The position numbers were made by a program, and so were the translations under genes. Source: Cymodocea nodosa (taxonomy: Eukaryota > Streptophyta > Magnoliopsida > Alismatales > Cymodoceaceae). From it: a stretch of 64,000 bases of DNA. This document shows, in pieces, positions 1 to 11,900 of this stretch. A model generated the notes under the pieces. That model was not told where the DNA came from. It saw only the letters and a list, made by a program, of their open reading frames with translations, and made no database searches. The stretch covers positions 19,118,501 through 19,182,500 of the forward strand of contig CM072338.1 in assembly GCA_036874045.1 (NCBI GenBank), read 5' to 3'. The first letter of the stretch is position 1. Every line of letters begins with the position of its first letter.

Positions 1-1396
1 GTTGTCGCTCAAAAATCACAACTATAAAGTTAATATGACAGAAAATGTCAATGAAAAAGATCAGAAGGCAGTGGCCTTTAAAATCAATTATAAAATGGTC
101 AATTCACCAATAATATGATAGGATGAATACATTGAATTCTATCATATGGTGGCAGGTGTCTTAGGGATTTAGGGGTTTATGTGCACATACAAGGACATGT
201 GAACTTAGCTATTGCTTCGGCCTTTTGTCTTAGCATCTTGTGCGAGTGTCACCTTTACATCACTTTTTGTATTTTTTATGGTAGAAATCCATGAACATTA
301 ATAGGAGGAATGCATTGCCTTTTGTATTAACTTCTTTGTAGAGTAGCTTGAAGTCATTTACTCTCTGGACGAGATGTTCTCAATGCAGATGTTCACAGAA
401 GAACAGCACAATATGTACCATTGGACGAGTCCCACATATCATTACCAATAAATGCAACAGGGCTAGGAAGTTGAGAACCGAAACTTGCCAGAATGCTTGG
501 AGAGAAGAAATGAATTGTATAGACATTTACTTAAAAAATTTCTTTTATGTACCTACATATATACATACAAAACAAATAATTATGTATATATGTGTGTGTA
601 TAAAACAAATAAGCATTTAAAATTAAAGGTAGAAAAAGACAAGAAAAGCACAGAAAAGAGAAATATTGGAAGTTGAGCAGAACACGAAAAAGAGAGAAAG
701 AGACAAAAAAAGAAAATTAAGAAAAAAAAGGAGACTATTATTTACATGGAATATTTCATGTGCATTTTTCTTGTTGAAATTAGGGAAGAACGATATGTTG
801 GTGTAGCCTGTTTGAAGAACATATTGTTGTAGTAAATCTAATGATTGATGTACGATTTGCTTTTCATAAAAAAACAGATGTATGTGTTTCGTGTTTCAAC
901 TGTTAAAATCGGCTTGATTGACCTGAATTGTTATATTAATTTTAAATATGATTTTGTGTTATTGCAGAACTAATGTCTATTAATTCAAGAAGCCAAACAT
1001 GTGAATTATTTATGCTGTATGACATGTTTGGGACATTTTATGTATGAAAACCATATTCTCATTTTTTACCGATTCTGTTTATACAAATCCAATCATATCA
1101 ATTAAAAGAGGAAGCAATATCAAAATTTAAAAATAAGAAATTTCATTGAAAATGAAAATAAAACAAGTAAAAGTGGGATTCCAAACTTTGTGCAAAATGA
1201 TTGTTTTTTCTTGACTAAACTGAGCGGGAAATTCATATTACATATTCAGAAATTGCAGATAATATCGATGAATATATTAATTGAATAAAAAGCATTTTTT
1301 GTTATTTATTTGGTACTTGGATCTTTTTTAGATTGATGTCGGGAAGTAAGACATCTGCCTATGTACAAGTAAAGATATCTTTCCTTCATGTAACAG
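1..1396 (+). other. Intron of the ALKBH10B-like gene (partial)
   Basis: AT-rich sequence upstream of the acceptor at 1395-1396. I found no segment resembling the catalytic 2OG-Fe(II) domain, so the preceding exons are probably outside the window and this is the 3' part of an intron of at least 1.39 kb. The small open frames at 348-676 have no coding character that I can recognise. Confidence 0.6.
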
Positions 1397-2162
1397 ATCT
1401 TTGCTCATGCTCCAAGGAAAAAGTTTGGATCTAGCCAAACATGCCATTACATCTGTACGCAAGCGAAGAATATTACTTACATTTGGAAAATCTCAGCCAA
1501 AGAAGTCTGTAGCTGTTGATGAGTTCCGTGTCAATTCATCAGTCACACCTACCTCATCGTGGATTCCTCTGGCTAGTAATAGGCCAACGAACTACTCCCG
1601 CCATCCACCTGCGACAAAGCATTATGGAGCAATTCCTACTTCGTGTGTTTTGCAGGCACCATCATTCTGCACGGCGCAGTTGCCTACACCAACTGGGATG
1701 CAACCCTTATTCGTAACAAGCCCTGCCGTTGCTGCTAATATTGTGTCTTATACTGGATCTCTTCCTACTGGCCCTACAACACCCGCATGGACAGGAGCTG
1801 TTCCTCCTAGGCATACTACTCCACGCCATCCTATCCCTGGCACAGGGGTTTTTCTGCCTCCCCCTGGGTCAGGCCATTCTACTCTATCACAACAGCCAAC
1901 AATATCTGACAGTGCCATCTTTGCCAATTCCCCTTCAGAAGGTCGAGGCTCACCTGGAAATGAAAATGGTGGAAAGGAGAAGTCCTACAGTGATAGCGGA
2001 TCTTCTTCAAAAGATGGATCTGACCTAACAAGCCAAGGGCAAGATTGCAATGGAATGACCAATAGCAGTATTGCAGGTGGAAAAGATGTTGGTAAGGAAG
2101 ATTTGCAAGCTGTGAATTCCAAGAAGCTGGCATGTAGTCTGATGGGTGCTTCTGCGAGGTAG
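1397..2162 (+). CDS. ALKBH10B: RNA demethylase ALKBH10B-like, last coding exon (partial)
   Basis: This is the C-terminal exon of a plant AlkB-homologue of the ALKBH9/ALKBH10 type, 2-oxoglutarate/Fe(II) dioxygenases that remove N6-methyladenosine from mRNA. The exon opens after a cag acceptor at 1394-1396 in phase 2 (one base completes a split codon) and reads SLLMLQGKS, then the AKHAI..RKRRILLTFGKSQPKK segment that closes the catalytic fold in this family. A long Pro/Ser/Thr-rich tail follows, with the family signature PGTGVFLPPPGSG about 140 residues in and a Ser/Asp/Gly-rich end, stopping with TAG at 2160-2162. The 2OG-binding and iron-binding residues lie in upstream exons not seen here. 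ALKBH9-type paralogues share the tail, so the exact subgroup is less certain than the family. Confidence 0.85.
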
Positions 2163-3234
2163 AGAGGTCAAGTGGGACATTACATAATTTACACTCATTT
2201 CAAGCATTTCGCTGGAAAATATACAAGTTCAGAAATTGCGCAATGAATGTTCGAGGCAAATGTAAAAAGCGGAAAAGTGCTGTGACTTTTCTTTCTTTTG
2301 ACTTGATTGACCCTGAACTTTGTCCTGTTCTTTATCACCTCAGAGATTTGTCTTTGTTCCATGTTTGGTGGTTATTTTCAACCTTCCATGTTTATATACA
2401 ACTTCTAGAGATAAACACTTCTACAGGTTAGGCATCTGATGTGGCGTCTAATAGAGGCCTTTGAAGGAATTGAAATTAAGCCTTTCTTTTCAAGGTGCAA
2501 TCTCACCACCATTGTGTTTTTTGTACCTCTTTTTCTGGCATCCATATTTATCATGGCCACTTCTAAGAATGCTTTAGTGAATTGTTGGGACTCGTCTTGC
2601 CCCACATCCATAGAGATCTAAGAGGATTTCATATGAACTTTCAGTAAAAGTGAAATTGGGGAACCATGTAACCTACCGTGGTTTCTGATTTTCTTCCCTG
2701 CATGGATCTTGTTTGCTTTATTTTAAGCTTGTTGTAAGACGAGATTATTTGAAATTATGTTCCTTTCACTGTAAATTCAGGGCAAACTGTAAATCCTAGC
2801 GTGAAAATGGGGAACCATGTAAATTTTGTTATAAATGGTAGATTGAATGGCAGGTATATTTCAGAATTTAAAATGTTTATCCATATCTATACATTTTACC
2901 ATTTGTGATTTTAAAACTATTAAGAAATTTTCTCATCCATCATAAAATCTATTTTCTTTTTCATGTATCCTAAATCATTGTTAAATAATTATTGTCTGAT
3001 TCTGAAACAAAATCGAATATGATAACAATGGTAGTTATCAAAATAATAATTATCATGTTTACATGATAACATTTGTGGCCTTGATGTTTTTACTGATTGG
3101 GATGACAATGGCAGCCATGCATGTTGTTGTATCCATGTTTAGGACACTTGTGTTGCGGTTAACCATAGTGGACAATTGCTCGGTCCACCCAAGGGCAAGT
3201 GGAATCCCTAGCCAACGTAAGCTCCAAGCCAAGT

Positions 3235-3291
<57 letters not shown>

Positions 3292-3797
3292 GTCCATACA
3301 TCATCCATACTTGTACAAGTTCACCTGTGCAGCAGGAAGGCTAATAAAATCAATCGATCACAACCAATAAATATATCAGAGTCAACAAACTATATCACAG
3401 CCAATTACAAAAAGGATGGTAGATTTTGTCCCAGTGTTCCAGGAATCAATGGAAAAGGAGAAGCAAACGAGCAGATGCATGCAGGTGCACTCTTAATTTG
3501 CCGTCGACGTACTGATTGAAATATTCATGACAATTAAATTAAGCTACGCAATGGAGGAAATTAAAGACAACCACTCTGTAAATTAAACAAGCAGGTGGTT
3601 GGTGGTCAAGTGATGGATTTTCAGCTGTGGAGTAATCCCCGTGCTCCATCATCGATTGTTCCTTAATTTCCCACTCATTCCTCAAATAGCTGACATATAT
3701 CATTAACAAGACACCCTTCGATTTTTATTTTATCTGCCAAATATATATGTCATAAAGAGTAGCTCCGGCCGTTTCTCTTATTCTTACGTCTTTAAAT
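2163..3797. other. 3' UTR and spacer between ALKBH10B-like and KANADI
   Basis: The first several hundred bases are presumably the 3' UTR of the demethylase gene. The two genes are convergent: the KANADI stop codon lies at 3800-3798 on the other strand. Apart from a compound microsatellite I see no gene here. Confidence 0.5.
3235..3288. repeat. Compound microsatellite (TA)n(GA)n
   Basis: About ten TA units pass directly into about seventeen GA units. It is a perfect compound dinucleotide tract, likely polymorphic. Confidence 0.95.
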
Positions 3798-6700
3798 CTA
3801 CAATCCTCCCTCCACCCTACGCCCTGGCGTCTTACGCCAATCTGATCTGCCCAAGCTGAACTCCAGCAGACCGCCTTTCAAGCCTGTGTCCTGTCAGGAT
3901 TTGATCAACAGTAATCAAAATTGAGAACAATCACGATGATATTGATTAGTTTGATGATCAGAAAAACAAGTTGCACATGCTTGGGTTCTAAATCGAGTAA
4001 TTAATTCCCGTGCTTGTCAAGAACATACACGCGATCGATCGATCAACCTGAAAGGCTTCCTTTATCTTCTCCATATTAATCGTGCATGCTGATCACTGTG
4101 ATCTAATTATTTGCTGGAATCAATTAAGAAAAGGAGCTTTCCAGTTTCTACCTCGTGCGACGCAAAGTTGGCGGGTGTGAGCACTCCTCCCGTGCTGCCG
4201 CTTGGGTTGGTGGTTTGCATCCAACACCCCTTGCTGCAAATTAATCCAAGGAATGCATCGATTAGTCTCTACGGCATCCGACAATATATATATACCTCGA
4301 TATATATTAAAACATCGGTTACCACACACAAATTAATCAATCTATATGCGTCGATTAGTCTCTACTGCATGTATGCAGGACGAAAGAGGTGGCTTGCCTT
4401 GACTTGCGTTGGTTCCAAAGCCCCGGCATGAGCTACCTCGATCTCCTGCATGCCTCGATGATGATCAACGACCACAATGGCGACTTATATGCGGGCAGTG
4501 GCTAATGGTGGTCAACACACATTGTCCAAACAGCTGAAGATGATAAATTTCCTGCCCGTACGTACGTACCTTACAGGAAATCTTTCCTGTCGTCATGCAT
4601 TTTTTCTTTACAAACACAACGAAGGATTCATTACATATTTGATTAATATAAATCCTATACACGGACTCACCTTATGATTATAATTACATGATAAATCATT
4701 TTATTTAAATTAAATACGTATTCATGCATCCTTGATCTAAATATGTTAAAAGTGGTCAATTTTTACTATTTGCCCAAAAACTTAACTGACAGATAGAACT
4801 CGTTGGATTAAACTAAAATTTTGGTCATGGTAGACTATCTTTAGATTAACCATCCATGTATTTTTTTTTATTTAAGAAAAACAACAATATGAGTTATAAT
4901 CCTATTACGTGGATCACTTTTTAATTTTAAAAATTTACCTAAATATATTGAGTGCTTGGGGGGAAAGCATCTCGTTCTACACACTTACAAATTCTCTTTC
5001 TGATATGTGAAACGAGTGTATCAACAGGAAAATTTCCCATTGCACTCCGAAGTACTAATGCCACGTTGGAAAATGGCCTTCTGATTTGAATACATCTACA
5101 CTGCATTTTTGTTAATTTTAATGGAAAGTGTCTCTAGAGGCACCTATAGAGATGGAGATGCCACTTATTTTATTATTATCACTATTTTTTTTTTTTTTTT
5201 AAGTTAAACCATACAATTATTTAATCTAATATTAAACATTTCAACTTAATTAATTTAAGTTATATTCATTAAGATATTTTGATTACAAAACCAACAGATG
5301 AATTTTGACCAAAATTGATGAATTTTTAAAGCTCTTAGATCAAGAGGAATGACCCTTATTGTCTATTGAAACGAAAATTTTACATGCATGTATTTATAAT
5401 CATCTAGATGAGTTAATTCGTAAAGTTACTTTTACCCTTTCATTTACTTATAAGAAAATGAAAGTGCACAACCAAAAAAGTTTTTTTTTATATCTGTCTC
5501 TAGAGAAATTGGTGCACAATTTTAACATCTCTTAGGTCATAAGACGTAGGACAACCGCCTTCCTTTACTCCTACATTGGAGAGAGGAGTAGAGGAGAAAC
5601 ACAATGTTAGGGTTAGAGAAGGGGATAAGTCGTTCTTCAAATATGTGCACGCAGTTGTTTAAAAATAATCTACCATGAATAAAGAGGTTTTTTCTGTATT
5701 AGTTTATTTTTTATATTTTAATGAATTCATGTGGGACTATCAATACAGGTGTTTAGGTAGATGTGTGAGTCTATCAGGATTTGTTATTATGATACCATGC
5801 TGAAAGATGAACATCCTACTCAAAATTAATTATCTACCATATTGAAATGTAGGCAGGCGAACGTCCATCCATTTTAAAATTAATTGGTTAAGAATGGAGA
5901 AGTCCTTTTTTTTACGTATTTAGTTTTGAATCCTACCCATTTCTAATATGAAATTATTTTAACATTCTTCTTTATTTATGACCTTTTTTTTTAAGGTCCT
6001 AGTTATAGTGTCCTTATTCTTAGATAAATAGACGTGCACAACTTAAACCTAATTAGAATATCGTATTTGACTCCGAAATCACATTGAAATGTGGACATAC
6101 CGTTCAAAAGCAATTAATCAACCAGGAATGAAGATGTTTTTTCTATATTAAGTAATTTTTTATTGTTTTCTATAAGCCCATACACAAACAAGTGAGTCAC
6201 AACCCTAGATGCTTCTTCAAGACTTCAAGGGAAGAACGTAACCCAGTCAAGGGTCTTGCTTGGTCACGTCTGTACGCGTTTCCCAGTGAGATCTAATGCA
6301 TGCTGGTACCAGTGAGATATTGTTGACTAACTATGGGAATGCTAATCCAATTATGTAACGACGCATTCTCTTACACTAACAAAGTATGGATGCCTTTAGA
6401 TGGATGGGTCGACTTTCTTGTTTAATTTGCCCTTAATTTTAATTTCCATGTAAAAGTTTTCTGTGTGAGTGTGTGTATGAGTCCTAGCACTACCTCATCT
6501 TTCCCAGGCTTTGCTTTTGAGCAGCATATCTTACAGACATCCTTAGGATGCACAAGGGAAATAAAGAAAGTGAAAGCTGCCATGAACGTACTGCTTCATT
6601 TCTTCCATCACCCTATTGATTTGATAATGGTGAACGTGTGCACTTCTTTTTATTTATCGTCGAAAACAAATCACTTTGTTAATCATACATTACATGCATT

Positions 6701-8853
6701 ATATTAAGCAATCAGAGAGGGAGAGGGAGAGAGAGAGAGAGAGATTTGACAATACCTTGAAGGGTTGCTCCATCCATTTGCAGCTTTGACACCATAGTCT
6801 ATTCTATGCTGTTGGACAGACACGTCTGACCCCCGTCGGTCTATGAAACGCCAAAGGTTGAGATCCACATGAGGTGCCGATGATGAGGAAGATGTGCGAT
6901 CCTCTTCGGCACCAGAGCCATCTGATCGAGAAAGCCATTCAAATAACAAGTCAAACAACCAACTTAATTCGCAGATAAGTAAGAAATTAATTCCTCACAC
7001 ATTAATTAGGCTGGCAATGCTTCTTAATACACGATGGTAGAAGCATGTCGATTGAAAGAGAGAAGAAAAATCTAGCGTTCAACCTTAACTATATATACAG
7101 AGATGGGCCTAGTATAGCTAGCTAATTACACCGTGATCTGCTGAATAAATGAGAAAGATGAACACAAATTAAGGCCGAGCAACATATGCATGAGTCAGGT
7201 ACCTGAGGAGGCTGCAGGCTTGTCAGTGGTCTTAACAGTTCTATACATCTGCAGCAAAAAAGAGGGCAAAGGAAAAAACAAAGGCCATTAAAGAGACGAT
7301 ACAAGTGGAAAATATGAAGTGAGTTTACCAAGAAAAAAAAGAAGATCAAAGAGGAAAAATCAGAAAAGAGATGAACGAGTAGGTATTCATCCTTGATAAT
7401 TTCCAGCGAAAAGAAAGAGTGATGCAGAAGGAAGGAAACAAAGAAAAAAATCTTGATGATCCATCGACTTAATTATGCTCGTTGTGCTCACGAGATGAGT
7501 TGCTTCTTCGACTGATCTGTAGAATATTGTGTGCGTGGTCTTCGTAGATGGTGCTTGAACAATTGTGAAATAATTAGATGCTGATCTCTCTCTCTCTCTC
7601 TCTCTCTCTGAATCTGTCCTTAAGGCTGTTAGGCATGCCACAGTCTGTCTGAGAAGATGAGAGATAGACAGGCTAGTTGATTCACTTCACTGAAAGGAAT
7701 AAGGTGTTGAGTTTGAATCTAGGAAAATGTACTGCTACCGTAAAAAACAGCTGCATCCATTGGCTAGAGAGAGAGGGGGAGAGAGAAAGAAGGACGAATG
7801 GAGAATGAAGAGTTCGAGGAAGAGAGGGCAGAGAAGAGGAAGAAGTATATGAAGAATAAGGTCGATTAGGTATTCTGCAAGATGAAGAAGAATTAATAGA
7901 GAGGAGATCGAAGGAGAAGAACCATGCCAACACAGTACCTGCAGATGGCTCTTGACATGGGCTAGGGTAAGATCCTTCACATCCATCAGCTCAAGTACCG
8001 ACTTGGGCGTAGCCCCTGCAGAATAGAAGGAAATATTACAGAATGATTGCTCTACAAAATTTAATACAAAACAAAGCACACTCCACACTTGCGGGTTTCG
8101 AATTAATCATGTACATGTAAATTCGCATGCATGCATACTTTCATGGCCTCCGAGAAGCTCGACGGCGTGGACAAATCGGGCATGCAAGGAGCTCGTCCAC
8201 CTCATCCTCGGAGCTCTCATGCTCCGCTTGCTCGAAACCAACCTCGGCGCCCTCCTCATCCTCTCCATTAATGACGAGCCGATGCCAAGCTGTTGGCCGC
8301 CGGACTCACCGCAATTGTCGGGGTGAAGGCTATCATTGATTCTTGTCGGCAGTGCAATCGTTCGATGATAATTAGTTGTTGATCCCGACGACACCGTGGT
8401 ACCGCAACGGGAGGTGGAAGCTGGAGCGGAGGAAGACCATGAAATAGGGAAACAAGGCATGGAATGGTAGAATCCCATCTTGTTCGGATCAGCAGAAAGG
8501 AAGGGTATTGATGGGGCATTGTGGTAGACGGGCACACCCTTGATGGGTGCCATGCCATCAAGATGTTGCGGCGGTACTGGTCGTGATTGCGGCGCCGATG
8601 GTGCTCCCGTCGACGTCGTCCATGCGGCGGGGGCGTAGGCATCGCTGTTGGCTGGCGGATTCAAGAGGGATAGCTCCTTGGACGCCGCCTGGGTTCCTAA
8701 GGACTCGATCCTTCGCTTCCACGGGCCCATGCTGAGGTGACGATCATGGTCGGATGTGGTGGAGGGGACAGGGTTTGGGGGGCTGATGCGCAAGGAGAGA
8801 TCCGGGGAGGACATAGAGGTGGTGGTCTCCGTGAACAGTCCTTGCGCAGGCAT
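3798..8853 (-). CDS. KAN2-like: KANADI GARP-type transcription factor, six exons
   Basis: KANADI proteins are GARP-family repressors that specify abaxial identity in leaves, carpels and ovules. My model is exons 8853-8139, 8015-7939, 7248-7203, 6921-6756, 4233-4152 and 3890-3798 (1179 nt, 392 aa); all introns are GT-AG and phases 1,0,1,2,0 close exactly. The N-terminus holds PDLSLRISPP followed by GPWKRRIES, typical of the KAN1/KAN2 group, and LxLxI there could act as an EAR-like repression motif. The GARP domain spans about residues 209-274: KRSMRAPRMRWTSSLHARF, the ATPKSVLELMDVKDLTLAHV helix, then SHLQMYRTVKTTDK. A DGSGAEED stretch and an LWRF/WSNPS segment follow, and the conserved end LEFSLGRSDW lies in exon 6. 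The tail after it (RKTPGRRVEGGL) is longer and more basic than usual. Intron 4 is 2522 bp. The start is the first in-frame ATG after a (GAA)n leader. Family certain; KAN1/KAN2 assignment inferred. Confidence 0.9.
5640..6170. repeat. Three diverged copies of a 70-90 bp segment in KANADI intron 4
   Basis: Stretches at about 5645-5720, 5840-5925 and 6085-6165 share an AATCTACC/AATTAATC core, then GAATRAAGA-like bases, then TTTTTTCT..ATTAG. Two are preceded by GAAATGTRG. They look like remnants of a tandem or clustered repeat. Confidence 0.4.
6713..6744. repeat. (GA)n microsatellite in KANADI intron 4
   Basis: An interrupted GA tract begins about 11 bp downstream of the exon 4 donor (coding-strand sense CT). 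On the transcript it is a pyrimidine-rich run close to the splice donor. Confidence 0.9.
7585..7609. repeat. (CT)n microsatellite in KANADI intron 2
   Basis: A perfect CT tract of about twelve units lies inside the second intron; on the transcript it reads GA. Confidence 0.9.
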
Positions 8854-8874
8854 CTGATGAGTATCCTTTCTTTT

Positions 8875-8903
8875 TCTTCTTCTTCTTCTTCTTCTTCTTC
8901 TTC
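8875..8903. repeat. (TTC)n tract in the KANADI leader
   Basis: A near-perfect trinucleotide run 22 bp upstream of the KANADI ATG; it reads (GAA)n on the transcript and is probably part of the 5' UTR. Confidence 0.85.
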
Positions 8904-11900
8904 AGAGTTCGGCGGGAGATGAGGACAACCGAGTTCTTGTTCGATTAAATAAAAGAGAAAGGACAGTTTCTCTTGGAAGTCGTAGAAGGGGAAGGGCAGG
9001 TTGGCAAAATATTAACGATCAAAGAAGGCACATCGAGATGTGAAGATTAGAGCCAGATCGAGTTGCAAAGGGTAGAAGAGGGGTAGCTGAGCTGCTGTGG
9101 AGAAGGAGGAGGAGGAGGAGGTCATTCGCTATATAATAATATTCTAGGCTAGCGGTTGAAGTGAATTCGAAGGAAAATGTCACTGTTGTTGTGGTATACA
9201 TCAGAGTCACATAGCACAAGCTTAATTAATTAATCTGTTGACTAACCTTCGTGTGCGTGTTTAAATTAAACGCGGGCGGGTGCAGAGCAGATATAAGTTT
9301 ATATTAATTTGCATCCTTGATTGTATTAGATTCGTACGTAATTAAATAGATCATTAAAAATATCTATTATATGTTAACGAAATAGCTTGCAGATAAATAT
9401 CTCCATCTGCATTAATTGTACTATAAATTAACGGAGTGAGTAATTAAGATGAAAGGTGGGCAGAAACATATTCTATTTTGAATCTTTTTACGCACCATGA
9501 AAAGTCAAAAAAGAAAAAAAAAAAGGAAACGAAAGCATCGAAAGTTAAGGAAAAAAAAAAGTATTGACCGTGTACGTCAAGAAAGTAAGTTAAAATTTAA
9601 AATAAAAATAAATAGAAACTTTTATTTTTAAAATAAAATATTAATATCAATAAAAATGTTTAAATTAAATACAAGTGCATAAACTGTCATTATTAAAATA
9701 TTTTTTATTTATTAAAAATCATATTACTTTATTATTTTCTCTGAGACTTTGCAAATAAAACTTCAAAATTATTTTTCAAAGTTTCCATTCTATACAAACA
9801 TTTCTATTTACTTTTTGAACCCTTTTTTTTTTAACTTTCTGTACAAATCCCCCCTTCTTAATTACAGTCCTTTCCCTAAGTGCGCATGCATGTATAAAAG
9901 AGTTCGAAAGAAAAATAGTTTTTGTGACAACTGTATTTGTTAGCATAAATTATAATGGGCCACAATAAAGTTTTTGTAATCAATATATGTCCATCACAAT
10001 GCAAGACATCACATTAAGTATATTAGAGGTGACCATCAACAAAATACCATCACAATAAAGTACTATTTGTTCAAAAAGTATACATGTCATTATATATAGA
10101 TTTAAAGTGACGATTTTTGAATATCACTTACATCAATACATAAACTAATACTACAACTCATAAACTAATGGTGATCATCATGAAACGTTTCAATAAGCAA
10201 AAAATATTACATCAAATTTCATTTAACACTTACATACAATGTATATATATATATAACAGTCGTGAAATCAAAATTTTGTACTCAAAAGTTTATATTAAAC
10301 TTCAGTCAACAAAAATGACTCAAAAATTCAATCATCCTCTTCTAGTCTTCATCAATCATGGTGCCTGTCACCTATAATAAGAAATAAAAATAACAATTAG
10401 AAATTAAAAAAACCAAAATTTTATTATAAAAATTTAAATAACTTATGTACTTATAAAAAGTGAATCCAAGCAATACTACCTTTCATTGCATTTAAATCAT
10501 AAGCAATAATTTCTTTGCTTTTCTACAAGGTTGAAATAATAGTGCATTCTTTTGCACAACCGTAAATAGTGGTAAATTAAGTAATCATTTTGCCACTACA
10601 ACCACACCATTTGTAATTTTCCAAGGAATGCATTGAGTCCTTTTTTTTTTTTTTGAACATCAGTGTAGAATGTGTTGAATCTACGATATCATATAAGATA
10701 TTGATTAAGAATTGACTTGATGCTATCAAAAATAGGAAATATCACTTGTCATTTACTTACCTCTTAATTGTCAAGGCGACTTTGTTTTTGTGGCACAATA
10801 GGAACTACATTGCTAGAGGAGGCAATATTTACTTCCTCTAATTAAATAAAACAAAGTATTATCTAAATTATCTCTGAAAAGACTAAATCATTGTGGAACC
10901 ACCGTTAATGTAGACATTATTGAAAAACTTATCTTGGGGATGGAAAATGATTTGATAGAGAAGAGATATATGTCATTATATGGTGTGACCGAACTTACAG
11001 CATTGCCTGAAATAGCATTCGTTGCATTAATAATTTAATTTATAAGAAAATCTGACATAATGTTTTAAAAAATAAATTTCACAAGCTTGTTATTTTATAT
11101 ATGTGTTGTCGAAGGATCTGTTCTATTTCTCTTTTGCATCATCTCTTAGTTAAGAAAATATCTCTTTTTATATCGCTAATTCTTTAGTTATCTTTGGTTT
11201 TGGGCCAGGTAAAATAATAACTTGAAAGAAATTGTCATTGATCCTAACATATATATTTGATATTGCATCGCAAGATTGATGTCATAACAAGGAAGAAAGT
11301 TCTGATTTTATCAATAAAAATAGAATCAATACACATGAGCCTACCATACCTGAGATTTGAAGATGATGGTTCCAGTTGTCAAAGCTTCCAAGCTTACTCT
11401 TTAGTTGATGCTTCTGTTAGTACACTCCAATGGCAAGCGTGGCGCTTTCCTGATCTCGTCGATCTTGGAAGTGGTGTTAGAGAAAAAAATTAATGGAGAT
11501 GAGGGAATATCCAGAAATCCTTTATTAATATATATGGTGGCCAAAAATATGTTCCTTGTGATTATCGGAATATGAACTGCCTTGTTGCTTCATAGCAATC
11601 TTTTATAAACACGGAGCATAGCAAGAACACTCTTGAAATTAAATAGCCTCAAGCTGGTAAATCATATGTACTTGAAAAATCTTACAAAGATGAAGCGACT
11701 CCGATGCAAAGAAGAAGAAGAAGAAGTAGCAGCAGCCGCAGCATCACAGCAGACACCTTGAGGATGAAATGGATGTTGAGCATGGATTAGGGTGGACGGA
11801 TGTAAGTGCTGCTGCCATCAGGACTTTTTTGGAGGGAATAAAAGCTAGGGTTTTGTGTGTAGGCATAAAAATAAGTAAAACCCTTTTGTGAGTAACCTAA

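Noticed and set aside
348-676. Short open frames upstream of the ALKBH10B-like exon as earlier exons of that gene
   Set aside because: Their translations have no 2OG-dioxygenase motifs and are low-complexity AT-driven sequence.
7449-7468. A stretch resembling miR172 (AAAATCTTGATGATCC)
   Set aside because: It matches only part of the miRNA, diverges at its 3' half and has no visible complementary arm nearby.
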